From Struthio camelus (Eukaryota; Chordata; Aves; Struthioniformes; Struthionidae): DNA of 64,000 nt. The position numbers and the translations under genes were made by a program. The DNA is taken from the NCBI RefSeq assembly GCF_040807025.1, contig NC_090943.1, positions 3,334,356 through 3,398,355 on the forward strand, in the 5' to 3' direction. The notes under the pieces are model-generated. The model worked only from the letters and a program-made list of their open reading frames with translations. It was not told the origin of the DNA and did not search any database. This document shows positions 11,601-24,952 of the stretch, piece by piece; positions within the stretch are counted from its first letter, which is position 1; each line of letters starts with the position of its first letter.

Positions 11601-12720
11601 GCGGCAAAACAGCCTCGTGGAAGAGCAGCCCGGTTCCTACCACCCAACGCTGCGTGCGTGAGCTCTGGGCGCTGCGGCTGCAGCTCAGCTCTGCTGAACC
11701 TCGGCTCCCCGCAGCTCGCAGGCGTCAAATCCAGCGCGCTTCAACCACAGCGGCGAGATTCGTATCCAAATCGCGTGATTCCCCAGGGGTCTTGGAGTAT
11801 TTCGGTCCCCTTATCACGCCGCTTGGGGCTAGGCGGACAATTTAAGGGTCATCCTCGTGCGCATCCCTCCCAGAGCCGGCGTGCCCAGCGCGGGAAGGAG
11901 GGGAAGGAAACTCCGGTTGGGCCGGGTAACGGCGACCGACGTAGCGAAGGCAGCGGGCTCCTGGAAAGGCAGCGCGGCAGCCCTTGCCTTTAGTCATTTC
12001 CCCTCCGCGGCAGCAAGGTGCCGATGGCCAGGCGACGCGCTGCGGCCGGCGCAGTTCTTTCCGACGTGGCGCAGCACGTGCCGCCGACCGAAAATAGAGC
12101 CGCCCGCTTCCGCTTTCGGTTGGGCCGGGGCCGGGACGGGGGAAATGAAGCATGAGGGAGACCCTGCCCGGAGCTACGTCACCGCGAACGGAGGGTCCTG
12201 GCGAGCGGCGCCGTCCGGCACGGACGCGAGCCGTGGTGCCTCGCTCCTCCGGAGGGTGAGGAGCAGCGTGCACGGCGCTTCCTCCAAGTTGGGAAATCCA
12301 GCGTTGTTCCAAAGATGTGGCTCATCCCGGCTAAACGTAGCTGGGTGGCTTGTTGATCCAAGCGGACACGGAGTCCTCTCCGGCTTCGTCCCCCCCGCCC
12401 CGGCTGCAGATGCTGTTTTCAGTGCGACAGCACCGTGCACGGGTCCCAGGCGCAGCATCCTCCCGCAGCAGCTTTGCAGCTCTCCAGGGCGTTACTTCAT
12501 CCCAGCGCTTCCCAGGAGGCCGCAAAACCCGAATTTTTCTACTCGGCCCCGGCGTCCTTGGCCAGCGTCCCCGGGGCCGGACTGCCGACAGCAGAGGGCA
12601 GTGCCACATCGACGCAGCGCCCCGCGTCCCCGGGGCGAGCGCGGACCCGCTGCCGCCCGCTTGGCTTTTTAAGCTGACATTTTTCACCCGGGCGTTTTTG
12701 TTCCCAGGAGGGCAGGGGAC
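11600..12720. promoter_or_regulatory. Second CpG-rich block upstream of WNT9A
   Basis: A second CpG-dense block lies about 2 kb upstream of WNT9A exon 1, separated from the first island by the minisatellite. It is densest at 11850-12680. It contains an E-box (CACGTG at about 12076), an ETS-like CTTCCG stretch near 12110 and a CRE-like TACGTCAC at about 12175. This mix is typical of housekeeping or divergent promoters. An alternative WNT9A promoter or a non-coding RNA promoter is possible but not shown. A plus-strand open frame (11857-12672, 271 codons) runs through it but resembles no protein I know and is probably a by-product of GC content. Confidence 0.55.
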
Positions 12721-12794
12721 ACGCCGTAGCGGCCAAGCAGATTAATGAGTTCGGCGAAGTTGCAAGAAGCGACAGTTTCAAAGGGCCTCGGAGG

Positions 12795-12836
12795 CTTATC
12801 TGAATCAGGAAAGGGCGCTGCTATCAGCGTGATAAG
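12795..12836. promoter_or_regulatory. Cluster of three GATA-type motifs
   Basis: CTTATCT (12795-12801), CTATCA (12821-12826) and TGATAAG (12830-12836) put three GATA-factor core matches in 42 bases at the distal edge of the second CpG-rich block. The last two form an inverted pair. Function is inferred from the clustering only. Confidence 0.35.
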
Positions 12837-13519
12837 GTCTTCTTGACGGCTGAAACAAGACGCTGGGGCACGAGGCTAATGCTGGACGAGGAGCTCCTTC
12901 AGGCAACCCCAGCGCGGTTATCGCTCAGCCCGCCTCACTCCGTGCTGTGGCCTCGGTTAGAGAACCCACCCGTGTCGTTCCTCCAACCCCAACCCTGCCA
13001 TCTCGCTTGTGCAAGGCGCTCCCGGCTACTGGGCAGACTGGGCATCACCCAGTGAGATGCCAGGAGAGGGTGCTGACCCTCACCAGGCACCTGCTCCTGC
13101 AGCGGGACCTCCTCAGGCAGCAAAAGCGGCCGCTGCCGCTCCGTCAGGCTCTTCCTGGGCACGTTAGACCACAGGGAAATCTGGAAGGTGACTTCAAGTT
13201 TTCCTTCTCTGTGACTCAGCTCTCGAGCTGCTCCCCGACTCCAGCCCGGCCACCGGAGCCACCAAGGCTTCCCCATCCCAGAGGAGCCCTCGCCTTTCTC
13301 GCTAGTGTTTTTTTTGCGGAGCAACTTGGCTGCTTTCCCACGTGGGGCTCGCCTGCCTTTCCTATCGCCCTGCTCCGTGTGCTTTCCTCTGCGGGCAGCC
13401 CCCGTTCGAAAGCTGAGTGCCAGCAGCTTCGGCTCGGACAAGCGAGGGCTCACCGAGGTCTTGCGGCATGAACCAAACCTCTCCAGTTCGGTGACTCCAG
13501 CTCAGTGGGGCCCTTGAGT

Positions 13520-13600
13520 CATAGGAGTCCGAGAGGGAAGGAAAATACCCATGAGGTCATCTGGTTCATCCCTGGCTGCCAGTTCGGCATGGGTTCCCCA
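13520..13600 (-). mobile_element. CR1 LINE 3'-end remnant (antisense)
   Basis: The plus strand carries AGTCATAGGAGTC, then a purine stretch, then ATGAGGTCATCTGGTTCATCCC. This is a degenerate reverse complement of the CR1 tail, which in its own sense reads roughly GG-TGGACTAGATGACCTC followed by CTTCC and ATTCTATGATTC. The fragment is short and old. Confidence 0.45.
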
Positions 13601-14694
13601 TCGGATATTTGGCACTCGCTCCCAGACCAGGGGAACTCAAGCGAGGAGGCAAGTGGTGGGGACCTCCCAAGGCTTGGGCTGCTTTGGGCAGCTGAGGCTG
13701 TGCCCGGGACAGCTGAGAAGCCTTCAGCCGCCTTTCCTCCGGGCAGATCGCCTCGGAGACAAGCCACTCACATTTCCCTTCCTCCGTTTCCTTAATTAGA
13801 AGTGGGCACGGCGTTTCTCTGCCCTCCGGATACAGCCTGAAATAACAGGCAAGGCGTGGGAGCACTGCCCGCCCACCCGTGGATAGTCGTTTATTCCACC
13901 GGCTCAGGGATCACACCATTCAAGTTCCCCCTGCCTCCACTGCCTGCATTTCCATTTGCTCTTTTTTCACTGTCATGTGGACTCCCAGGGTGTTTCCTCC
14001 CTCCTAGTAATCATACGCGGGCGCAAAGCCAGCTCCTCACTTCTTTTCCATCGGGCCTGGATGCAGCTAGAGCCACCCCGGGAACAGCTCTGAACTTCAG
14101 TCAGCTTCCCCAATCCGGGGCTCGGGATGGTGCAAACGACGGCGAATGAGGAGCAGCATGTCCCTGACCGCTCCTGTCCCCGCTCCTGCCCTGGGTCTCT
14201 GTGACCTCTGTTCCCCTCCTTGCAAAAAGGCTGCCCCTCCCCACCAGTTACAGAAGATGGGGGGCCACCAGCTTTGTCTCCCGAGGTCTGTCTGCCATGG
14301 GGTCCATGCCAGACTGACAGGGTTGAGTTTTTACGTGTTCTTCTATGATTTTATCCCCAAAATGAGCCATTCTCGTAGAATCAGGCCAGTGACAAAGCTG
14401 ACATGGGAAAGACCCCGAGCAGGGCCTCTCACACCAAACCTCAATAAGCAAGAGGTTTCCCTAACCCTCGTTCCCATCAGAGATCCCTTCTCTTAACTGA
14501 TTACAGGACCCACATTAAAATACCTTGAAAGAGACTTAACCAACAGGTCCCAGTAGGCATCTGTTACACGGCAGCTAAATCTCATTAAGCATTAGCAAGC
14601 ACCTTACTCCTGGGCTATGGTAACAGGCTCACGCAGATCCTTTCTGAGCATTGCCAGCTCTCGGTATAATCAGGCAGTCTCATAAAATATGTTT

Positions 14695-14775
14695 ACAAGG
14701 GGCCCCAGGAGGTCACCTAGTCCAGCCCCCACTCCACGGCAGGAGCTGCTCCTTTATATTTATTTAATTTCTTCG
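14695..14775 (-). mobile_element. CR1 LINE 3'-end remnant (antisense)
   Basis: The plus strand reads CCCCAGGAGGTCACCTAGTCC followed by AGCCCCCACTCC and GGCAGGAGC. This is the reverse complement of a CR1 3' end (GGACTAGGTGACCTCCTGGGG in sense). It ends within the A/T-rich stretch after 14755. Confidence 0.55.
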
Positions 14776-15750
14776 GAGCAATTGTTAGGCATCCTGCTCT
14801 CCTGTTGTGCCACAAAGAGAAAGGGGATAGGAAACTTTTCAGCTGTCCTGACGCCCATCTAGAATTGCATGTCCCTTTCATGCAAGAAGAGCAAGAGGTG
14901 AACTTTAAGAGCATGCACCTCTCATTTCTGCTCCACATTCCCCATATTCCACCAGCCCGTAATTTAAGAAGATACCACTTGGGAGTTAAGTTGAAGAAAG
15001 CTCATGACTTTTTGGTTTTAAGTAAGCTCAGGGTGGCTGCACACACTTCCCCCAAGAGGCATGCGAGCATCACGTGCAGGCACAAAGACACGTGCAGCTG
15101 GTTAATGCCAGTGCATCCTTTTGCACTGGCCACCTGCAGGCCACAAGCCCACAGGCCACCTGCAGGGTGCTCCCAGGCTCCTGCCTGCCAACCCACTGGC
15201 AAGTAGGTTGGCCAACCCACCTACACCTCAACCCACCTACACCCCAAGGCAATCTTTACAAACCTTGACTCGTAGGGTCTACCAACGCCCTGACACTTTT
15301 GCTCTTGGTCTCTGGAGAGATGTGCAATGGCATTGATCAACCCAGCAGCTATGAAGGCTCCCAGGAAAATCCACATTAGGGCTATCCAACCAAAAGGAGC
15401 TCAGCAGGCTCCCGTTTGCCTCGTCCAAATCTCTGCTCCTCACAAATATCTCCTTCCTGGAGACATTTTGGCCTTTATAGGGGCCAGCTGCCTGTCAGCC
15501 CGTCTCCATTCTGCCCCACAAGCAGCGTGGGCCCAACATTCTCCCGACGAGACTGATTTCCAGAGCAGGGTGAGCCTGACTCCAGGCCACTTGGCTCTTA
15601 AAGAGCTGGACCAGTCTGTTACACCCCTGTGTCAAGACTTCTCAAACGTGTCTTCCCACGACCTCATGTGACAGAGGGGCATACCCATAGCACGCTGGGT
15701 ATGAGCGTGGGATCATAATAGATAGGCTCAATCATGCTACGCACTGATAG

Positions 15751-15770
15751 TATGTGTGTGTGTGTGTGTG
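15751..15770. repeat. (TG)n microsatellite
   Basis: A nearly pure TG dinucleotide tract of about 20 bp. Confidence 0.95.
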
Positions 15771-17297
15771 AAACGAAGTGTTTTCAAATGTTTTACTTTT
15801 TAATTGCTCTCCATCATTAAGAAAACAGAACCCTAAATTATCTCACAGTCTTTGAAAGCCCATTAAAATGCTTCTCTTAAGATCCAGCCGTTCCTCTCCA
15901 GTAGCAAGGGGGATCTCTCTTTGCTGATGTTCCCAAGAGCAGGGGAAGTGATTTAAAAAACACTGAAGAATGGGAATTTTGCCTCCCACTTCTGTGCATG
16001 TCTTTACTGGGCTGTGCTCTGCTCTGGCAAAGGTTTTTCTTCTTATGTCTAAGCACATGGCTACTATCAAAATTGCCCTTCTGAGGAAATCCAAACAAAT
16101 TGTCCTTAACGTGGGCACCTTTCTCCTGGTGATTTTATGGGGAATCAGGAACTTTATAATTTGGGCCAGAGTGATTTTTAATGCAATTAGTCCTACCGCA
16201 AAATAAGGTCCTTATTGTCTTTATGACAATCAGGCATGTTAGGAATGAGTATATTTTTGTTATATGGAGCTGCAGGAGGTACCTTGTAGGTCTGAAGGAA
16301 TAGTCCCGAGCAAGCAGGCGTGCTTTTCACATTCTGCCTTAGCCCATGCTGTAAATCACAGCAGTTTACCTGCCACTGTTGAAGCTGTTTAGTGATAGTT
16401 TGGTTCCTTAGGAAAATCAGCAACCAGAAAGAAGAGGGAGACCTACGTTCATGCAGTGTTGAGGGAGGGCTCCCCGGGGGAGCTTAGAAGCTCTTTTTAG
16501 CACCATTTTCATGGTGCCAGCCCTGAACCAGGCCTTAGCCTTGCTGCTTTCAAACTGGGGGTGATAGGGGGAGCAATCAGAGGAGGGTAAATTGGGAAAT
16601 TGAGGTAGTGCATGCGTGGGAGGCCTTAGGGGACCTGACAGTGAAGCGAGGGTTACTGCGGTGGGCAGATGTCAGGACGCTGGCTGCAGATCCACAGGAG
16701 GAAACCAGGCCTCATTAGCTCTGCTCTCATAGGATGTCTTGTTTACCTCATCCTTAGGGTGACAGGTGCCCGGAGCAACCTATTCCTCTATCTCTAAGGT
16801 CACCCACCTTGCCTGTATATCTTAGGGACTGACAGCAATGACCAGGGGATATGACCAAGTCAAGGGTCTTTGACCTTGAACATATATTAAACCAGTTAAC
16901 CGAAGGACGTGCGAGGTACCCTGAGAGGGAAAAGAGGAGATATGATTGTGTGGGAAAGAAAGGTAAAGGAGAAAAAAAAGAAAGAGAGGAGGGACAGGAT
17001 CTCAGAGGTTGCATTCCTGCAGCCCAGCTGGCCCCTGTTACTGTATCCCGGAGTGGAGTCACTGCTGTTGCCTCGGAGAGGAGTTCAGAGACCCCGTAAT
17101 GGAGCAAGCTGCCCCAAAAGGAAATCCCTTCAAATCCCTGAAAATTAATTTTCAGTTAATGTCTTGTAGCACGCACTGAATACCTTTTCTAGCTGTCTTA
17201 GTCTGTCTGTGGATATTTCAATCCACAGCATCCATGTTAAATTCTTCTGAGCTCTTTGCTGCAAGTATTTTATTGTGATGAAAGGTTTCACTGATTG

Positions 17298-17299
<2 letters not shown>

Positions 17300-17329
<30 letters not shown>

Positions 17330-17363
17330 CCCCCCTATATATATATGTATATATATACATATA
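17300..17363. repeat. Compound (TC)n / C-run / (TA)n microsatellite
   Basis: About 30 bp of TC repeats (17300-17329) pass through a short C-run into a TA-rich tract with interspersed G and C (about 17336-17363). Such compound tracts are usually highly polymorphic. Confidence 0.95.
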
Positions 17364-20300
17364 ACCAGCTCCTAGCTTCTTGTCTCCATTTCATCTGGGG
17401 TCTCTCCTTGCTGGTAAAGGACAGGTCATAGCATCTGCTGTTCCTAGACTGCCTGTGCGCATATGGGTTGCAGCATGGGGCCAGACGTGGCTGACGCTGG
17501 CTGGCGCGTATTGAATGTCAGTGCTTGTACGTGGGAAGTGACGAGGGAGCTTACTGTTGGACAGGGGTGTGGATCCTGGCCTTAGGTCCAGTTCCCTCCA
17601 CTGGCCCTATTGAGAAGGGATGGAGATTCAGGAGGGACAGATGGTATTCACAAATTTATGTTGAAATTGTTTGGGCATTTCCTTGCAGCATCCTCAATGC
17701 AGGTCTAAAATGCTGACAGATTTCCTTGGACGTTTCCAAATCTGACCTTTTTGTTTGAAAGTGACATACTATGTTTAAAACAAAACGTCCCTATATGGAA
17801 AGCAAAAGCGGTGAAGGAAGGAGTGGAATACCCTCAGAAGGGAACAACACCCCTAACTGTACTCAAATGGACTTTTATGAGCTGAGCCAAAAGGACATTT
17901 TCTGTTCTCCGATTTCATTTTTGCTAAAAGCCTGAAAAAAAAGCCTTTAGTCTTTCCAGTCTACCTGGATTTACTTCTATCATGACTTTCCAGCCCCTGT
18001 TTTTAGATTCAGCTTCCCTCTGGCTGTCACTCGGGAGAGCCACCTCCCTTCACCCCATGCTGAGACCATTCTGATTTGCATGGAGAGACCAAAAGTGTTC
18101 CCAAAACCACTCAACGCCAGCCCTCAGATGGCAGACAGCTCCCCAGAGACCTGTCCTCTTATGCTCCTCCGTCTTGGAGACACATGCAACAAAGGGGAAC
18201 ACTGCTGCTCCTTGGTCCCACTATGCCCTGTTGGAAACCCTGAAGCAGGAAGAAGCAGCCGGTGGTTGTTTTTTAAGCAGCTCTGGGCAGTTTCTCTGAA
18301 ATGGTTGACAGTTGCGGTGGTTCAGAACGGTGGAATATTTCTAGGAGAATTACTGGAGTGCCATTTCCCGAGTCCTGCACCGCCGCCGTCTATTCAAGTT
18401 GTATGCACTAGCTAACAGGCCCATCCTATTGAACGCTGAAGTAGAAAGGATCCAGCCAAGAGATCTGGCAACCTGTCAGCTGCAAAACAGCCAGAAACAA
18501 ACTGAGCAAAAATATTTTTGTAGTCACAATATCAAGCCCACCCATCGAACGTGTGTCGGGTATTTTCCAGGACTGCTGAAAACTCTCTCTTTGCTTTTAT
18601 TTTTAGATGAAGGGTGATTTCGGTCATGTTATTTTTCTTTTTGGCCATTTCATGCTAATAAAAGGGTTTTATTTCACAGTGTTTAGCTTTCTTTTACAGC
18701 AGGGGAAACAGACTTATGATTTATTGCTGTAACTGAAATGCCATTGTCTTGAAGGTTGCCATCTGTCTGGTCCTAGACTGCCAGAGAGTCTAGGAACGGG
18801 GTATGTTTACCTGTGTTAGTGTATGCATAGGCATGAGATTTTGGCTCATGAACCCACTGCTGAAGGGAGTTTTCCATGAGTCCCCGCTCCCATGACCAAA
18901 CTAAGCATTTTGAAAGAAACTTTGGGCCCACTCAAAGATCACAGTCACTGGGCTGGTCAGCCACGATACTTCCAAATGGGTATTTGGCAAAACACAAAAG
19001 CCCTTAGCAGGATACAGCTCATGGACCCAGATTTAGAGGTTTCCCATGAAGGTGCCCCGTGTCAGCTGGGCACCTAAGCCCCTATTACGGTCTGAATGCA
19101 GGTGTCTGGTGCCACTGAGCTGGACCCAGGACATCCTCGTGGGACTGGTGGATACGACACGGGAGCTAAGGGAGACCTGTGTTTTCTGGAGCAGCAGCTG
19201 AAGGCCAGCAGGACACCCTAGGACATCCCAAATGTCACCTGAGGGCTATGCTTGGAAGAATGAATCCAACCCCATTAACTGCACAGCGTATCTCCATTGG
19301 CTGTAAAGGGAGCTCAGACACTGCAGTTACCTGTAAACACGTTCATGTTCCTGGGGTTAGGATTGACCAAGTGAAAGAGTACAGAATCATGCCTGCTATG
19401 CTACCTTTCAGCCGCCAGTCCTGGTTCCTGTCTGCTTGCTCAATGTTTAAGGCCTCCCTACACAGCCGGGATGATGAAATAATCGTTTTGCAATCTGCCA
19501 GCTACTACTGAGGCTCTCGCAAACCTTATTCCAGCCCACCACATCTCTGAAATTCTTTACCACTTCTTTCCATCTAAGCAACAGAGAGAATAAAAGTGCC
19601 AAATCTCAGAAGGAAACTCTCTCCTGAAGAAATTCCAAATCTCAGTTTTGAGCTAGCTGATGATGCAGCTGAGGTGGTCTCTAAGTGAGGCTGTTGCAAT
19701 GACACAGAGCTGATCTGTGTGGCAACTTCATATTTAGGTATTCAGATACCATCATGATGACCAAGGATGACAATACCATGGACTGATTGATCCAGTGTAA
19801 GCCCTTACAAACGCACCATCGTTCTGAGCAATGCTATCTTATTGTTTCCTTCTCTTGCCTTCTCTCTCTGCAGCCCGTTGTCTTCTGTCTTAGATTGCAA
19901 GCTCTTTACCTGATGTAGCCAGCTCAAGGGACAGCCTGAAGCCCCGTTGTCTCTCAGTACCCAGTTCTGCGTGTCCACAGTGCTCTTGCAGCCAGGCCAG
20001 AACCTGGCCAGATCTCAAATCATAGGAAGAGCCCCAGGGTTGACTGGTTGATGCCTGTCATGTGACATTAGTGCATGGGCAGACTGGGTAGTTGGTAAGC
20101 AGAGCACTAAAGAGCTGGGGCTGCCCATACTGATAAGTTGTCATTTAAGTGCCACCTATAGGGCAGGGTACTCATCCTAGACATACCAAGTGGGTCACTC
20201 CAGAGCTGGACCTAAATCCAACAGCTAACATATAATATTTGATTAATCTATCTCCTATCCAACCCTTAAGTAGGATTCATTGGATTACCTGTAGAGGTCT

Positions 20301-22887
20301 ACAGTGTAGATACCTCCATCTGAGCTAGACACTCTCTGCAGGCTCCCTGTATAGTTATTGGAGATCTAGCCAACATGTGCAGCAGGATCTACAGGGGAAT
20401 TTTTCTCCCCTTAGGCATCTCAGCTTTTATCCTTGTCAGTGGAGACCTAATCAGTACAATCCATATGTGGGGATCAGCTGTTTTAACACGGGCATCTTGC
20501 ACCATTTGAGAGGACCTAGCACATCCAAGGTACCAACATATGACTGGCAATATGACCCAGGTCCTACTGGATCGACAGCCATAGCCACACAGGACTGACT
20601 GAGATAACACCTCCAGAGCCAGAGTCCTGAAGGCCAGAGCGTGAGAGCCAAAAGACACTTAGTTTCTTACAGAGTAACTTTGGCAGAATATTTGCAAGGA
20701 GACGCAGGAACACGGTAGAGAACAAATAATTGCCTGACCTAAAGTATCTCACAAAATGCTCCTTTAGCATCTGAAGCTGCAATACTGTGTAAGTGCAGAG
20801 CATCCACTGCCTGAGCTCGAGCTGAGTGTGTGCTTAACTCTAGCTGTCCATGTCTTTGAAGGACAAGCACGTGTCAGGCTGACATGGAGCCAGGCCAAAT
20901 TTCTCACCTAAAAGAAAGGGGGAGGGGGAAATTGCTGCAAACGCTTCAGCCAGTCTGCAGTTTGAGGGGAAAGTATAGGTGAAGTTCAGTACATAGAAAT
21001 GTTTACCCTCATTTGTTTCAAATAGATGTTTTGTTAAGTTTCAATTCAAAAGTTGAACTTTCACGGTTTTGACACTCTTGTCCTTCCCAGGCTCAAAATA
21101 AATCTCTTGTCTTCCGTTTTCATCTTTAGAATACTAAATATGTTTGGCAATCTGGCTTTCGGGTACCTTTCAGCATCCCAGCCTCCATTCTGGCTTTAGG
21201 GAACTTCCCATATCAGTACTCCCTGAAACATTGTCATGTACTAAGGAGTATCCCACATACCCAACTATTTACCAGTCCGAAGAAAAAAGAAAAAAAGGTA
21301 TCTTCCCACTCCAATATCTAGACTTTGTGTCACACTGTGTCATTGATGGCCTCCTGATGGAAGGGATTCCCCTCATATCATCACATTACAAGTTTTTTCT
21401 TATCTTTTGAAACTGGAGAGGCAGCAAATTCAGTTCTCCTGATTTCCAGCACTAGCTCCAAGGAGAATGACAAGTAAAAAGTACTGGACAACTGAACATG
21501 CATACAGCAAAAAAACAAGAGTGATGGTTTGGCTGGGAACGCATCTAACAGACAAGGCAATGATGGTATGCGATGCAGGGATTAGCTAGTAATGATAAGC
21601 CAGAAAAGAATAGTTGATCCTGCCCCTTGCAAGGACTGATGAGTGTTTAGCCAATGCCTCCTGATGAGCAAATCTGTGTACTTCAAAGACTACTGATTTC
21701 AGACATAGCATTCTGCATCCCCCACAAAGCAACGTTGGGGACATGTCACGTGCCAACAGACACCCCCTCTACACGTGGTCAGCTAATGTGGGGGTGAAAA
21801 ATGAATGGCAGCTATTAAGCCTTCTGGAGCTTGATTCACCGTACAGATTCTGGCAAGATTTGTGTCCAAAGTCAACAGAGAGCACATGAAAATGTGGGGA
21901 GCACTGGTCTCGGGCAAGCGATTGGTGGAGCGAGAGCCCCAACTGAGTCATTACATAACAATAAGCACAGAGGTCTGTCGGCAGCGGCGCTGACAGGATG
22001 GACAAGTTGGGGTGATTTCTGTATGGGACCCATTGTTCAGCAAATGAGAGGTCCTTCCTATTTGGTTAATGGGTCAGCAAACTCTGTTGCTTTAATGGTT
22101 AATCATCTACTTACATTGTTCAACAAGTAAACCCACTCAGATAATGCTTCTTACCTACAGTTCATGTGACAGGCCGACTTCCCAGCTGGGAGCAGGGAAA
22201 GTATTTGACACTGGGAGAATAAGAGAGAAAAAAGATATCAGGCTCTGAGGCTCTGACTTTGAATTTGTGGAAACATATGGAGCAATAACATATACATGCG
22301 CACAGTCATAGATGCGTGCACATGCAAAAATGTTTGTGTGTATGAACAGGCACACACACAGAGAGATCTACAAAAAATAAGTGTTTCAACCCCAACCATT
22401 GTCCAACAATTAAACTGATCACAAACTATCAAATAACACACAAATGACTGCAAGTTGACGTGCAAAAGTCACTCCAGCCTCTTCTAAGCAGCAAGACAAG
22501 CAGAGGACTGTGATCATCCCAGAATTCAGAGTCTCCAGTAGTATCTCTTATTACGGTTGTTTAAACAACTCCAGAGTTTTGGATCCCAAACTGGTATTTC
22601 TCACCCTTGTACCCTGCGCTGTATGAACAGATCCTGCAGAGATGTTGTAGACCTCAGAGTCAGGTGGCAAAGACCCAATCCCAAGTGTCCTTGATTTGCT
22701 GGTGTCAGTTTGGAGGTGTCACTTGCTTGGACATTTTTAGTACAATGAATAGACAGGTGCTTTGAGTCTCGGAAGCTTCTGGAGTAGTCCAGATGAGATA
22801 CCAGAGGTTGTCAGGGTCAAGGTAGGCATCACCAAATATAATTTTCTGATTTACTATGTTCAGGCTCTCAAACTGCATAAGCACTTC

Positions 22888-22954
22888 TTGACCTTTAAAA
22901 TTTCTATCTCTATTTGACCTTTAAAATTTCTGTCTCTATTTTCTATCTCTATTT
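22888..22954. repeat. 26-bp tandem duplication
   Basis: TTGACCTTTAAAATTTCTRT followed by CTCTAT occurs at 22888-22913 and again at 22914-22939, differing at one base. A third partial copy of the pyrimidine-rich end (TTCTATCTCTATTTGA) runs to about 22954. It is a recent local duplication. Confidence 0.85.
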
Positions 22955-24739
22955 GATGGACCTTAGCTGGTTGCGGATAATCGTGATTCCTGCCCCTTTA
23001 CCCTAATTTGTCAGGGGGTTAATTCTACATGCAATCTAAACAGGGCATCGAGCCCCACTCTCTCGACATGCTCACTTCCAGAGCACAGTCCAGAGCACTC
23101 CTTCCTGAAATAGGAGTCTAAGAGTCACCAACCTGCAGTATGCCTGGGAGACACCCTTTAGAACTGTCCTCAATGTATTTGCCCTCAGTGACTTTCCTAT
23201 CTGCTAAAGCACGCAGCCTGTCAACCTACCACCAGGAAAACCTAGCCACTAGATGAAAAGAGACACATCTCAGACAAAAAAGGCTAGCAACCCAGACAAA
23301 GAACTCCAAAAGGTGGTCTTGAAATGCTTGTGACTCAGTACAGTCAATACACTTCAAGTCCACTTAGGAACAATAGCCTTGACTTCATGTCATCGTCTCT
23401 AGGATGGTAAGAGGTAATAGCAGAAGGATCTACAAACACTTGGAGTGTTTGTTCCTGCCCTGCGGATACTTGTCACTTGGGAAGTACTTCCAGCCTTTCA
23501 GGGCATGGATAGGTAACCTTTGAAGTAAAGGTCCCCTTCACATCTGGAGAGACGCGCCAACACCTCAGCATCGCCGCTTTCTTTGTCATCAAGCAGTGAA
23601 CGTTGCACCGGATGACAGGGCGAGGTCACAGCGGCAGGGCTGGGGCAGGGGATCAGCGGTAGAAGTTAGTCCTCATCGCCAGGAGGAAAATGCATTTAAC
23701 TTTCATCCTAATGATGGGAGGCATGGGACAGTCTGTCGTTTCCCAAGGGGGAAGTAGGTTGAGATAATCACCGAGGGAGCTGACGGCCCGAGCTAGCATG
23801 ATATTTCCACCCTGGGTTCAGACATGAGTCCTTGCGCCAGGCCCCGACACGTGCTGCATGATGGGCTCAGAAAGGGGAACCCAGTTACTCCAGGTAACTA
23901 AGGGATTGGAGGGTAACCTTATGCCTTCCTCCTCCTAATTCATCCTCCCTCTTCCTCCCTAGCCATGAGGCAGAGCCATAACCCCCGCACTCCTGAATTT
24001 GGCCTGTTTGACCTCAGAACCTTCTCCTCGTCCCGAGGCAAGATCACCCATGTCCTTCCTGGTGAAAACAACCCTCAGGCTTTCAGCTGCTTCAAGGACG
24101 GAGGTGACCCCACTAGAGAGCACAGTACTGCAACCAAGATGAAAAGAGGTCTCAAAAAAGGACCCACGAGGGGCAACGGAGGAATAGGCTTGCTTGGTGC
24201 AGGGAAGGCTGAGAGGAGAGGGGGGTCAGCATATCCGCTGCTGGAAAAGAGAGGGAATAACCTACTGCTCTAGAGGAAAAGAAACAGCTGACTGAGAATG
24301 CACTAACACAGGCTGAAGTTAAACATTAGTGCGACCTGTCTACAGGGCCAGACTGGCAGCCGCATGGACCAGGCTCAAACGTGAAGGAGTCACTCATAAA
24401 ACACCAGTCTGCGCCTCTGACCCCAGATACCTGAGGACATCCAGCTAAATGTTCTGGTGCCCCATGAGCTACAACTTCCCCGCTCACAAAGATGAATAAA
24501 TTAGTTCAACAAACAATATTTTATTCAAGGGGAGAAAAGACAAAGCTGGAAAGATAGAAAAGCAGAGGAACACACAAAATGCCTCCAAAACACACAAAAA
24601 AAACCCCTGATGTAAAGCAAGCATGGCTCAGGCCTGCCTATTGCTCCCCCTCCCCATTTTAGCACTGCTCCTCTCCATCTGATATAAGCACAGCCTTTTA
24701 GACCTTCCCCCTCAGGAGGACACCTGCAATGAGTGAGTT

Positions 24740-24952
24740 TCTTTTAAGCTTTGGTGACCAGGCTTACATTAGGAAATGATTTTTAACTGGAAAGTCAGTG
24801 AAAGCCTGGAAACAATCTGCCTCTAGAGGTATTTAAGAGCAAGATGGGCACATTGCTGCCAAAGGTGTTTTAGGTAGATGTGGTCCTGTCTTGGGGCAGG
24901 GTGATAGGCTGGGTGAAATCCCCAGGGCCCTTTTCCAGCCTGGCCAGGTTAC
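24740..24952 (+). mobile_element. Ancient CR1 LINE 3'-end fragment
   Basis: The stretch runs from TTGGTGACCAGG through GGAAACAATCTGCCTCTAGAGG, then TTTAGGTAGATGTGGTCCTG and CTTGGGGCAGGGTGATAGGCTGG, and ends CCAGGGCCCTTTTCCAGCC. The order of motifs (gaggt-ttaa, ggatggt-tag, ctt-gggcagggg-atgg-ct-ggtga, ccttccagcc) follows the avian/reptilian CR1 3' end. Divergence is high, so this is an old insertion. Confidence 0.6.

Larger units (their letters stand above)
12840..24730. other. Intergenic region, WNT9A-proximal part; no gene seen
   Basis: About 12 kb without a recognisable gene. It holds two short antisense CR1 3'-end remnants, two microsatellites, a 26-bp tandem duplication and otherwise unique sequence of average composition. 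Open frames are under about 175 codons, overlap on both strands and match no family I know. Possible copies of an unclassified old repeat occur near 19000-19350 and 20160-20370. Confidence 0.7.

Noticed and set aside
11857..12672. 271-codon plus-strand open frame in the second CpG-rich block
   Set aside because: No domain or family resemblance, a biased Ala/Pro/Arg/Ser composition typical of CpG islands, and competing frames on both strands.
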